Origin: Natrinema versiforme JCM 10478
GTDB taxonomy: Archaea > Halobacteriota > Halobacteria > Halobacteriales > Natrialbaceae
Length of the DNA: 64,000 nucleotides
Reading direction: 5' to 3'
Assembly: GCF_000337195.1 (NCBI RefSeq)
Contig: NZ_AOID01000051.1
Coordinates: 62,001-126,000, forward strand
A program made the translations under genes and the position numbers. This document shows positions 16,878 through 24,720 of this stretch, in pieces. Position 1 is the first letter of the stretch, and each line of letters starts with the position of its first letter. The notes beneath the pieces were generated by a model. The model was not told the origin of the DNA. It worked only from the letters and a program-made list of their open reading frames with translations, and searched no databases.

Positions 16878-17774
16878 TCAGCACCGTCGGTTCGGGTCTC
16901 CCGAGAGTGTGAGGTGTCCCGTCGGAAACTGCTGGAGAACCGGGACCGAATCCGCGTGTGGATCGAATGCGGTGTAGGCAAACGCTTGCCACAGCACGCG
17001 CTCGGGATAGGGCCGAGCGGAGAGGTCGACGCCCAGCGACTCGGCAAGGGCCTCGTGATCGAGTTCGCCGTTCGCCGTCGGAACCGTGAGCGGGGACGGA
17101 ACGCTCTCGAGGTCGAGCCCGAACGACGGGAACAGTCGGTAGTTCGCCCCGAGCGCCGGATGGTGTAGCTCCCGCTCGCCGGGGAATCGAACGCGGAGTT
17201 CGGGCGTCGTCTTCGTCGGGCCTCCCTCGCCATCGACTCGGTTCACTGTCCGCTCGGGGAGCGAGACGTGCCGTCGCGTCCCCGCCGGAACGACGATTTC
17301 GGAGCCGTCGACCAACACCTCGAGTCGGGACTCGGACAGCGCCCGTATTCGAACGTCGGGAACGGCGTAGGACTCGACCAGTGCTTGCGTCGAATCGCCG
17401 GCGACCGTCCCCTCGACAGTCACCGCCGTCGTCTCGTCACGTCGCGACACGAGGTCGAAGTCGGTCGAGGCTCGGGCCGTGACTGGGGAAAGCGAGTCCG
17501 TCGTCGCACAGACCCCGCTCCACTCGCTGGGCTCGCTCGAGCCGGGCTCGAGGGCCGGCCGCCAGTAACAGACCCGATGGGTGCCCTCGACCGCGTACGG
17601 GACCGCGTCCGGAAAGAACGAGTCGCCGTACGCGGTCGGCTCGAGGTCCGGGTGCTCGAGTGCGAGTTCGACGTACGGCTGGCGCTCGACGATCGGCTCC
17701 GCGCGGTCCGCGTCGGACGCCCGTTCCCAGCGGATTTCCGTCGGTCGGTCGGTAGCGGCTGCTGGTTCGTCCAT
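16878..17774 (-). CDS. Hypothetical haloarchaeal protein, no recognised domain
   Basis: A 298-residue soluble acidic protein with no signal peptide, membrane helix or motif that I can assign. Base composition and the acidic protein match the neighbours, so it looks native. The middle is rich in beta-forming segments (FDLVSRRDETTAVTVEGTVAG; RALSESRLEVLVDGSEIVV). It faces away from the CopD-like gene with about 140 bases between. Function unknown. Confidence 0.7.
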   Translation of the reverse strand: MDEPAAATDRPTEIRWERASDADRAEPIVERQPYVELALEHPDLEPTAYGDSFFPDAVPYAVEGTHRVCYWRPALEPGSSEPSEWSGVCATTDSLSPVTARASTDFDLVSRRDETTAVTVEGTVAGDSTQALVESYAVPDVRIRALSESRLEVLVDGSEIVVPAGTRRHVSLPERTVNRVDGEGGPTKTTPELRVRFPGERELHHPALGANYRLFPSFGLDLESVPSPLTVPTANGELDHEALAESLGVDLSARPYPERVLWQAFAYTAFDPHADSVPVLQQFPTGHLTLSGDPNRRC

Positions 17775-17914
17775 CGAGTACTCACCACAACTCGGAGTCG
17801 GCCGACCGAAACGCTGTTTCCGGAGATGTTCGGGACACGCTGGACCGCGAGGCGAATATGTCCGTGATCGAACTTAGCGTCGATGAGCGATAACCCTCGG
17901 GCGAGTGACCAGCT

Positions 17915-18892
17915 ATGCCTGATTCACAGACGGGCGTTCGGACGACCGTCTCGACCGATCTCTTCGATAGATACCTCCTGCCAAAAGTCGCCCTGGGCGT
18001 TATTCTGCTCGGGTCGCTGCTCGGGACGTGGGTGTCCGGACGGTTCGGCGGCCAGTCGATCGCCGTCACGCTCGCCAAGTGGTCGTACCTCGTCGCGATA
18101 GGCGTACTTACCGGCGGACTCGTCTGGAAACACGGCTTCGTGCGGCCGCGGGATCTCGGGGCGAACGCCGGCGACTACTGCGGGGAGATGTACGCACGAT
18201 TCGATCGAATCGCGATCGGGGCCGTCGCTCTCCTCGCGGTGACCGGCCCGATCGTCCTCGCGGCGTACGTCTCGGCGCTCGGAACCAAGCCGCTCACGGT
18301 CGGGTTGGGTGCCATGCTCGTAGCCTGGCTCGGGACGGTCGCCGTGACCGCACAGCGCTCGGCGGCCGCCGAGGCCCAGTTTCGGAGTCCGGCCGGGATC
18401 CTCGCCCTGACACTCGCGCTAGCGGTCGTCGCGGGAACGGGCATCGCCGAGGTGAGTTTGCGCGGGTTCGACCCGATCGCCGCGGGCGTCCGAACGACAC
18501 ACCTGTTCGCGTTCGCCGCGTGGATCGGGGGTGCCGTCTGGAACATCTTCATCGCCGTCCCGACGGGACAGAAGCGGCCGACGACCGCCGTGGTTCGAGC
18601 GGCGGGCGACCAACTCGAGCGGTTCCGGTGGACGGTTCGGTTCATCATCCCGCTCGTATTCCTGACCGGATCGTATCAGGCCGTCATGGTCCTCGGCGTC
18701 AGTCTCGAGGGCTATGCCGCCACGACGGTCGGGTGGGCCGTAATCGCCAAGATCGGCATCATCGGGCTGTTGGCCGTCATCTTCAAACTCTGTCCGATGT
18801 GGCGGGCCTGCTCGCCCATCGAGGGCGTCTGCGACCTCGAGGAGAGCGGTGCCGGATCGGGAGCCGCAGGCGGGGGAGACGACGATGACTGA
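17915..18892 (+). CDS. CopD-like polytopic membrane protein
   Basis: A 325-residue protein with about eight membrane helices, resembling the CopD domain of copper-transport proteins (VRTTHLFAFAAWIGGAVWNIF, then FRWTVRFIIPLVFLTGSYQAVM, then WAVIAKIGIIGLLAVIFKL). The histidine in the TTHLFAF segment is typical. A loop near the C-terminus contains CPMWRAC and VCDL, cysteines that might bind metal. No CopC-like partner is next to it. It overlaps the downstream TusA-like gene by eight bases. Copper is the family suggestion; nothing here proves it. Confidence 0.75.
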   Translation: MPDSQTGVRTTVSTDLFDRYLLPKVALGVILLGSLLGTWVSGRFGGQSIAVTLAKWSYLVAIGVLTGGLVWKHGFVRPRDLGANAGDYCGEMYARFDRIAIGAVALLAVTGPIVLAAYVSALGTKPLTVGLGAMLVAWLGTVAVTAQRSAAAEAQFRSPAGILALTLALAVVAGTGIAEVSLRGFDPIAAGVRTTHLFAFAAWIGGAVWNIFIAVPTGQKRPTTAVVRAAGDQLERFRWTVRFIIPLVFLTGSYQAVMVLGVSLEGYAATTVGWAVIAKIGIIGLLAVIFKLCPMWRACSPIEGVCDLEESGAGSGAAGGGDDDD

Positions 18893-19169
18893 GGTCGAGA
18901 TCCCCGAGACGGCCCCCGACGTCGATCCCGATCTAACCGTCGACAACCGAGGCCGGGGCTGTGCGAGCGGTATCGCTCGCGTCCAACGAGCGCTCGAGGA
19001 CCTCGAGTGCGGGTCGATACTTCGCGTTCGGAGCACGGACCGACGGGCGAAACGGGAGTACTCACAGCTGGCGGCACAGACCGAGCACGAACTGCTGGCG
19101 ATCGAAACGAACCGGCGTAAGCTGATCCGAAAAGAGTACACGACGTACCTCGAGATACACCGCTCCTGA
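18885..19169 (+). CDS. TusA/SirA-like small protein with altered active-site motif
   Basis: A 94-residue protein. VDNRGRGCASGIARVQRALEDLECGSILRV, then STDRRAKREYSQLAAQTEHELLAIE follow the TusA/SirA pattern closely: D-x-x-G-x-x-C, a helix with basic residues, the G-x-x-L-x-V strand, the TD-x-x-A turn, and the TGHELL-like strand. The catalytic cysteine (Cys26) is kept, but the nearly invariant proline after it is alanine. TusA proteins carry persulfide sulfur for thiolation or redox regulation. It overlaps the CopD-like gene by eight bases, which suggests a shared role with a membrane partner. Confidence 0.75.
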   Translation: MTEVEIPETAPDVDPDLTVDNRGRGCASGIARVQRALEDLECGSILRVRSTDRRAKREYSQLAAQTEHELLAIETNRRKLIRKEYTTYLEIHRS

Positions 19170-19270
19170 GCGGCGATCGATCGGGGCCCACACGGACTGC
19201 GCTGAGTCATTTCCGGAGCAACCGCGAACCATCCCGCAGTTGCTTCGGTCAATCGGTACGACAGCCCCTA

Positions 19271-19723
19271 TCAGTCGTCCCCCGGATTTCGGCGTGCGAT
19301 CATGCCGAGCCCGATCCACGAGATGACGACATCGCCGTCCTGCGTGATGCCCTCGAGGCGGCTATCGACGTAGCCGCGTTCGGGATCGCTCTCGGAGACG
19401 CGTTTGTCGATGACCTCGGTGCGGATCGACAGCGTATCGCCGGGTCTGACGGGCTGTTTCCACCGGAGTTCGTCGACGCCGCGGGCACCCATGCTGGCCC
19501 GATCCTGCATCGGGCCGTCGACGAGCATCCGCATACAGATCGCGGCGGTGTGCCAGCCCGAGGCGACCAGTTCGCCGAACGCCGACTCTTCGGCCGCCGT
19601 CTCGTCGGTGTGAAACGGCTGGGGATCGTACTGTTCTGCAAACTCGAGGATTTCCTCTTTCGTGACGTGATACTCGCCGAATTCGCGGGTTTCGCCGACC
19701 TCGATATCCTCGTAGTAACGCAT
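19271..19723 (-). CDS. MaoC-family dehydratase (hotdog fold)
   Basis: A 150-residue hotdog-fold protein of the MaoC/R-specific enoyl-CoA hydratase family. The hydratase motif is visible as EFAEQYDPQPFHTDE (Asp and His), followed by GWHTAAICMRMLVD and VRPGDTLSIRTEVIDKRVS. Length is normal for single-domain members. It probably acts on acyl-CoA thioesters in fatty acid or polyhydroxyalkanoate metabolism; the substrate is not readable. A second hotdog protein is at 52644. Confidence 0.9.
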   Translation of the reverse strand: MRYYEDIEVGETREFGEYHVTKEEILEFAEQYDPQPFHTDETAAEESAFGELVASGWHTAAICMRMLVDGPMQDRASMGARGVDELRWKQPVRPGDTLSIRTEVIDKRVSESDPERGYVDSRLEGITQDGDVVISWIGLGMIARRNPGDD

Positions 19724-19953
19724 ATCCGTGTGGTGTGGTACGTATCGTCAAGAACCTGTGGGCAGAGGCAGAACGGGGCACGGCCAGCGCGGTACTCGCC
19801 TCGTGGGATCGATTTCTCGCTGTCGACATCCGACGGTTCAGTCGTCCGACTGCAGCAACGCCCACCGCGACCGCAGGACGACGCCGGTTTCGGACTGCCA
19901 TCTCTAGTCGAGCTTTCACAACATCTATTCGTCGCCGGGTCGGGAGTTTCGAT

Positions 19954-20883
19954 ATGACTCTCGAGGAGCAGGCCGTTCTCGTCACCGGCGGCGCAGGCTT
20001 TATCGGCTCGAATCTGGCGAACCATCTCGCCGAGACGAACGACGTGACCGTCGTCGACGACTGTTATCTGGGGACGCCGGAGAACCTGTCCGACGACGTC
20101 GAGTTCGTCGATGCGAGCGTTCTGGACGACGATCTGCCCACAGATGTCGACGTGGTGTTTCACTTAGCGGCGCTGTCCTCGTACGCGATGCACGAGGACG
20201 ATCCGACGACGGGTGCCAGAGTGAACGTCGAGGGATTCGTCAACGTAGTCGAGCAGGCTCGACAGGAGGGCTGCGAGACGGTAGTCTACGCCTCGACGTC
20301 GTCGATCTACGGCAGTCGCACCGAGCCTTCGCCCGAAGCAATGGACGTCAGCGTCAACACCGGCTACGAAGCCTCGAAACTGGCCCGCGAGCGCTACGGG
20401 GAGTACTTCTCGAATCACTACGACATGTCGATGGCTGGCATGCGATTTTTCTCGGTCTATCAGGGCTACGGCGGGGCCGAGGAACACAAGGGCGAGTACG
20501 CCAACGTGATCGCGCAGTTCGCCGACGACATCGCCAACGGCGAGTCGCCCGTGCTGTACGGCGACGGCACTCAGACGCGAGATTTTACCCACGTCTCCGA
20601 TATCGTCCGCGGCCTCGAGTCCGCCGGCGCGGCGGAACTCGACGGAATCTACAATCTGGGGACCGGCGACGCCTACGATTTCAACACGGTCGTCGAGATG
20701 CTCAACGACGAACTCGGTACCGACGTGGAGCCGGAGTACGTCGAGAACCCGATCCCGGATTCGGTCTACGTCCACGACACCTGTGCCGACGCCTCGAAGA
20801 TCCGCGAGGAAGTCGGCTGGGAGCCCCGAATCGATTTCGAGGAAGGGATCCGCCGCGTCTGTGCGCAGTACACCGACGAGTAA
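19954..20883 (+). CDS. NAD-dependent epimerase/dehydratase (GalE-like)
   Basis: A 309-residue extended SDR that acts on nucleotide sugars. The NAD motif GGAGFIG begins near residue 12. The catalytic Ser/Tyr/Lys appear as ASTSSIYG and YEASK. VYQGYGGAEEHKGEYANVI and GDGTQTRDFTHVSDI match UDP-glucose 4-epimerase-type enzymes. It probably supplies sugars for surface glycans. The ATG at 19954 removes about 70 unrelated residues from the longer frame. No glycosyltransferase is adjacent. Confidence 0.92.
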   Translation: MTLEEQAVLVTGGAGFIGSNLANHLAETNDVTVVDDCYLGTPENLSDDVEFVDASVLDDDLPTDVDVVFHLAALSSYAMHEDDPTTGARVNVEGFVNVVEQARQEGCETVVYASTSSIYGSRTEPSPEAMDVSVNTGYEASKLARERYGEYFSNHYDMSMAGMRFFSVYQGYGGAEEHKGEYANVIAQFADDIANGESPVLYGDGTQTRDFTHVSDIVRGLESAGAAELDGIYNLGTGDAYDFNTVVEMLNDELGTDVEPEYVENPIPDSVYVHDTCADASKIREEVGWEPRIDFEEGIRRVCAQYTDE

Positions 20884-21293
20884 GGCGTTCAACTCCTGAC
20901 GACCGTCGATAGCTGCAGTTCGGTGTCCGTCTCGAGACCGTTCAGTTCGAACTCGAGTATCTCGACTTCCGTGCGACGAGCTTTTACATGATATAAACAG
21001 AAATCCACTCGTTTATCGACACATCTATAACGATCAATCGTAGCTAATTCGATTCCCTAGCCGTGAGTTCTCCGGAGCCGTCGCTTGTCCGCCGAGAGAT
21101 ATAATTTACATTCGTAGTAAATATCTCGTTCTGAGGCGGTGGTTCCCACACTGATTCGCCACGCTGATTGCCGAGTCGACATTGCGTATTCGTCGATTGT
21201 CGAACTCTGCTAATAGTCATCACGGGAGGCGATGAACGGGCGAATCAGTGCTCCTGCGAGGGATTTTTACCATGGCATGTGCATCCCCATGAT
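20884..21293. other. Gene-free 410-base region before PEP carboxylase
   Basis: No gene is seen. The first 240 bases are AT-rich compared with the surroundings and contain TATA-like stretches (gatataaac near 20990; tttatcg near 21012). An imperfect inverted repeat, gagatataatttac (21096-21109) and gtaaatatctc (21117-21127), could be an operator or a small hairpin. A short unrecognised RNA is possible. The PEP carboxylase promoter is at the right end. Confidence 0.4.
21263..21270 (+). promoter_or_regulatory. TATA-like box for PEP carboxylase
   Basis: The sequence atttttac lies about 27 bases before the ATG at 21294, which fits a leaderless transcript. It supports that start over the open frame that runs back to 21168. 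Confidence 0.55.
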
Positions 21294-23984
21294 ATGCGAC
21301 TTCACAACAGGGATGTCCGACAGGATGTTCGCGAACTCGGTGCATTACTCGGGGATGTCCTCGAGGAGCAAACGTCTCGCCGAGCGTTCGAGACCGTCGA
21401 ATCGTGTCGGCAGGCCGCAATCGAGTACCGCTCGGGCGAACTCGAGTCCCGAGACCCCCTCGTCACCGAACTCGAGAACCTCTCGCCACACCAACAGCGG
21501 ATCGTCGCCCGTGCGTTTACGACCTACTTCGAGTTGATCAACCTCGCCGAAGAGCGCGAGCGGGTCCGGACGATTCGGACCGAGTCCCACGAGGGCACCC
21601 TCGAAGACAGCCTCGAGACGGCGGCCGAGGAACTCGGCGAGGCCGACCTTGAGACCGTCCAGCAAGTGCTCGACGACGTGCTGATCGAGCCGACGTTTAC
21701 CGCGCATCCGACCGAGGCTCGCCGGAAGACGGTCAAATCCAAGCTCCGAGAGATTTCGACGTATATCGAAACGCTGGACGAACGGCTGCTGACCGACAAG
21801 GAAGAGAGTCAGGTCTGGCGGGACATCGACGCGGAGGTGACGAGCCTCTGGCAGACGCCGCAGGTCCGCAATCGCCAGCCCGAACCCGAGGACGAAGCGC
21901 GCAACGTCCAGTGGTACCTCGAGAACACGCTGTTCGACGTGGTCGGGGAGGTCTACGACGAACTCGACGACGCCATCGACGCGGAAGTGCCGGGCGACCT
22001 CGAGATCCCGAAACTCTTCGAGTTCCGGTCGTGGGCGGGCAGCGACCGCGACGGGAATCCCTACGTGACTCCCGACGTGACCGCCAACACCCTCGAGCGC
22101 CAGCGGTCGGTCATCGTCGAGCAGTACCGAACCCAGCTCAAGCGCCTCTCCGGAGTGCTGAGTCAAGACGGCAGCCGCATCGACGCCGGTTCTTCTTTCC
22201 AGGCCTCCCTCGAGGCGGATCGCGAGCGCCTGCCCGGCAGCGCCCGCACGGCCCAAGAGCGCTATCCGGGCGAGCCCTACCGACAGAAACTCAAACTCAT
22301 GCGCGAGCGGCTGCGCCGCGTCGGCGATGTTCGCCCGGGTGGCTACGACGACGTCGACGACCTCCTCGAGGACCTCGAGGTAATCGCGATGAGCCTGCGG
22401 AACAACGGTGCCGAGAGCGTCGTCGACGCCCACGTCGACCCGATCCGCCGACAGGTCGCCACCTTCGGCTTCTCGCTGGCGAGTCTCGACCTGCGCGAGC
22501 ATCAGGCAAAGCACACCGACGCCATCGCAGAGGCTCTCGAGGCCGAAGGGATCGACTATCACGGGCTCTCGGAGGACGAGCGCGTCGAGTTCCTAACTGA
22601 CGCCGTCTTGCAGGAGGAATCGGTGATCGATCTCGGGGATACCGCGGACCTCTCGGACGATTCCGAACGGGTCCTCCGGCTGTTCGACAGCCTGGCCGAC
22701 TGGCAGGCCGAGTACGGCAGTCACGCCATCGACACCTACTGTATCTCGATGACCGAAGAGCCCAGCCACGTCCTCGAGGTGCTGTTCTTGGCCGATCAGG
22801 CCGGAGTAGTGTCCCTGCCCGAGCATGCGGGCATCGACATCGTGCCGCTGCTCGAGACCGAATACGCCCTTTCGGGTGCCCGGCGGATCATGGGCACCCT
22901 ATTTGAGAACGAGGCCTACGCCCAGGTCCTCGAGGCCCGGGGACAGACCCAGGAGATCATGCTTGGGTACTCGGACTCGAACAAGGAGAACGGCTTCCTG
23001 GCGGCGAACTGGTCGTTGTACAAGAACCAGCGCCGCCTCGGCGAGATCTGTGACGATCACGACGTGACGATGCGGCTGTTTCACGGCCGCGGCGGCTCGA
23101 TTTCGCGCGGTGGCGGGCCGATGAACGAGGCGCTGCTCGCGCTGCCGAATTCGACGGTGACTGGCCAAGTCAAGTTCACCGAACAGGGCGAAGCGATCGC
23201 CGAAAAGTACGCCAACCCCCGCATCGCCGAGCGCAACATCGAGCAGATGCTCAACGCCCAACTGCGGGCGCGCAAACAAGCGATCGACCAGCCCGAAGAG
23301 GAGGTCCGCGAGGAGTGGGTCGACGCCATGGAGATCATGGCCGATACCGCCCGGCAAGAGTATCGGGATCTCCTCGAGAGCGAGGGATTCGTCCAGTACT
23401 TCGAGCAGGCGACGCCGATTACGGTCATCGAAGACCTCGATCTCGGATCGCGGCCGGCCTCTCGCTCGGGTGAGCGCACGGTCGAGGACCTGCGGGCGAT
23501 CCCATGGGTATTCTCGTGGACCCAGTCGCGGTGTATCCTTCCGGGTTGGTACGCCATCGCGACCGGTATGGAGGCGTATCTTGAAGATGGCGGGTCGATG
23601 GAGACGCTCCAAGAGATGTACGACGAGTGGCCGTTCTTCCGCACGACCCTCGACAACGCCGCGCTCTCGCTGTCACGGACCGAACTCGAGATCGCCGAGC
23701 GGTACGCGGAGATGGCTGAGCCGGAACTTCGCGAGCGGTTCTTCCCGCGTGTCTCCGAGGAGTACGAGCGGGCCGCCGACTTGATCACCGAGATCGGCCA
23801 GCGCGACCGCCTGCACACTCGTGACTGGCTCGGCGAGAACTTGGAGCGCCGGAATCCCTACGTCGACCCGCTGAACGTCCTCCAGGTCCACCTGCTCAAC
23901 CGGAACCACCGAACGGACATCGAAGAACGGACGCTCCGACTGACCGTCAAGGGAATCGCGGCCGGCATGAAGAACACGGGGTGA
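21294..23984 (+). CDS. ppc: Phosphoenolpyruvate carboxylase
   Basis: An 896-residue enzyme that carboxylates PEP with bicarbonate to oxaloacetate, an anaplerotic reaction. It is the long (bacterial-type) form. Hallmarks: FTAHPTEARRKTV near residue 140 (catalytic histidine), SWAGSDRDGNPYVT, GYSDSNKENGF, FHGRGGSISRGGGP (second active-site loop), and the C-terminal RNHRTDIEERTLRLTVKGIAAGMKNTG that ends at the conserved glycine. Length is normal. The start is supported by the TATA spacing. Confidence 0.97.
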   Translation: MRLHNRDVRQDVRELGALLGDVLEEQTSRRAFETVESCRQAAIEYRSGELESRDPLVTELENLSPHQQRIVARAFTTYFELINLAEERERVRTIRTESHEGTLEDSLETAAEELGEADLETVQQVLDDVLIEPTFTAHPTEARRKTVKSKLREISTYIETLDERLLTDKEESQVWRDIDAEVTSLWQTPQVRNRQPEPEDEARNVQWYLENTLFDVVGEVYDELDDAIDAEVPGDLEIPKLFEFRSWAGSDRDGNPYVTPDVTANTLERQRSVIVEQYRTQLKRLSGVLSQDGSRIDAGSSFQASLEADRERLPGSARTAQERYPGEPYRQKLKLMRERLRRVGDVRPGGYDDVDDLLEDLEVIAMSLRNNGAESVVDAHVDPIRRQVATFGFSLASLDLREHQAKHTDAIAEALEAEGIDYHGLSEDERVEFLTDAVLQEESVIDLGDTADLSDDSERVLRLFDSLADWQAEYGSHAIDTYCISMTEEPSHVLEVLFLADQAGVVSLPEHAGIDIVPLLETEYALSGARRIMGTLFENEAYAQVLEARGQTQEIMLGYSDSNKENGFLAANWSLYKNQRRLGEICDDHDVTMRLFHGRGGSISRGGGPMNEALLALPNSTVTGQVKFTEQGEAIAEKYANPRIAERNIEQMLNAQLRARKQAIDQPEEEVREEWVDAMEIMADTARQEYRDLLESEGFVQYFEQATPITVIEDLDLGSRPASRSGERTVEDLRAIPWVFSWTQSRCILPGWYAIATGMEAYLEDGGSMETLQEMYDEWPFFRTTLDNAALSLSRTELEIAERYAEMAEPELRERFFPRVSEEYERAADLITEIGQRDRLHTRDWLGENLERRNPYVDPLNVLQVHLLNRNHRTDIEERTLRLTVKGIAAGMKNTG

Positions 23985-24104
23985 TCGAGCGCGGGTTCGC
24001 TCGAGCCGCGAGCGGGCCGCCGCTCCGATCGGTGTGAGCGAACCAGTCACAGGGAGCGGGGAAATCGAAACGGGTAAAAACGTCACTCGGGTAGGTAGGA
24101 GTGA

Positions 24105-24189
24105 GCCGAGATAGCCTAGCCCGGCCAAGGCGGTAGATTCGAAATCTACTGTCCTCACGGACTCGGGAGTTCAAATCTCCCTCTCGGCG
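24105..24189 (+). tRNA. tRNA-Ser (anticodon CGA)
   Basis: An 85-base class II tRNA. The acceptor arms gccgaga/tctcggc pair over seven positions and the discriminator is G, as in tRNA-Ser. The anticodon stem gtaga/tctac encloses ttcgaaa, giving anticodon CGA. A long variable arm (tgtcctcacggactc) follows, then the T-arm ggga gttcaaa tccc. The CCA end is not encoded. Its 3' end is copied twice downstream. Confidence 0.95.
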
Positions 24190-24463
24190 TTTTTCCAGCA
24201 ACAAACCGATGAGCGCCGCACAGCGGCGCGAATCAATCCTCGTTGCTGGAAAACGGCAGGGAGTTTGAACGAGACGGGTCGCGGCCCAGGAAGCGAGCAC
24301 AGCGAGCGACCCGGCCCGTCTCGGCGTGGTTCAAATCTCCCTCTCGGCGCTTTTCAGACGAACAAAACCGACGAGCGCAGCGAGAGCGCGGTCGCTATGC
24401 GATCGTGAGCGGTGAAGCCGCGAGCGAGCCGGTCTTTGCGTGGTTCAAATCTCTCCCGGCGCT
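24169..24463. repeat. Direct and inverted copies of the tRNA-Ser 3' end
   Basis: The 21-base 3' end of the tRNA (24169-24189) recurs exactly at 24329-24349 and, slightly changed, at 24443-24461. The two downstream copies share extra flanks (gcgtgg before, cgctttt after). An inverted partial copy (gggagtttgaac, 24259-24270) faces the second copy, and gagacggg/cccgtctc lie inside that pair. Directly after the tRNA, ttttccagcaac (24191-24202) and gttgctggaaaa (24242-24253) form a perfect 12-base inverted repeat. Repeated tRNA 3' ends are the usual scars of integrase-mediated insertion, but no integrase gene is in the window. Confidence 0.7.
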
Positions 24464-24720
24464 TTTCCAGTAGCGGCGGGCGGCGAACAACGTGATCCGC
24501 TCCGCATTTGTACGATTCTCGAGTCCCACGAGCGACCGCTTAAGGTCCGTATTACGTCCCTTCCGTTCCGAAACCTACTGAACCGAGTCCCGAGTCTACG
24601 AGCGACTCCTCGCCCGTCATTCGCAGGCAGGGTCACTACGGCCATACTAGTGATATGTGTAGTGATTCAAGCCACAATGATCGCCACTCGAGAGCCAACA
24701 GCCACGAGGCGGTGGGACCG
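24464..24720. other. Gene-free stretch before the Fe-S protein gene
   Basis: No gene is seen. A TATA-like cttaaggtcc lies near 24539. An earlier in-frame ATG at 24655 could be the start of the Fe-S protein. Otherwise no structure stands out. Confidence 0.4.

Noticed and set aside
17268-17867. A 199-codon frame opposite the hypothetical gene at 16878
   Set aside because: It has no motif and runs into the divergent promoter region. The minus-strand frame is longer and has the acidic composition of haloarchaeal proteins.
24105-24463. Three tRNA-Ser genes in tandem
   Set aside because: Only the first has a complete cloverleaf; the other two are just the T-arm and 3' acceptor strand.
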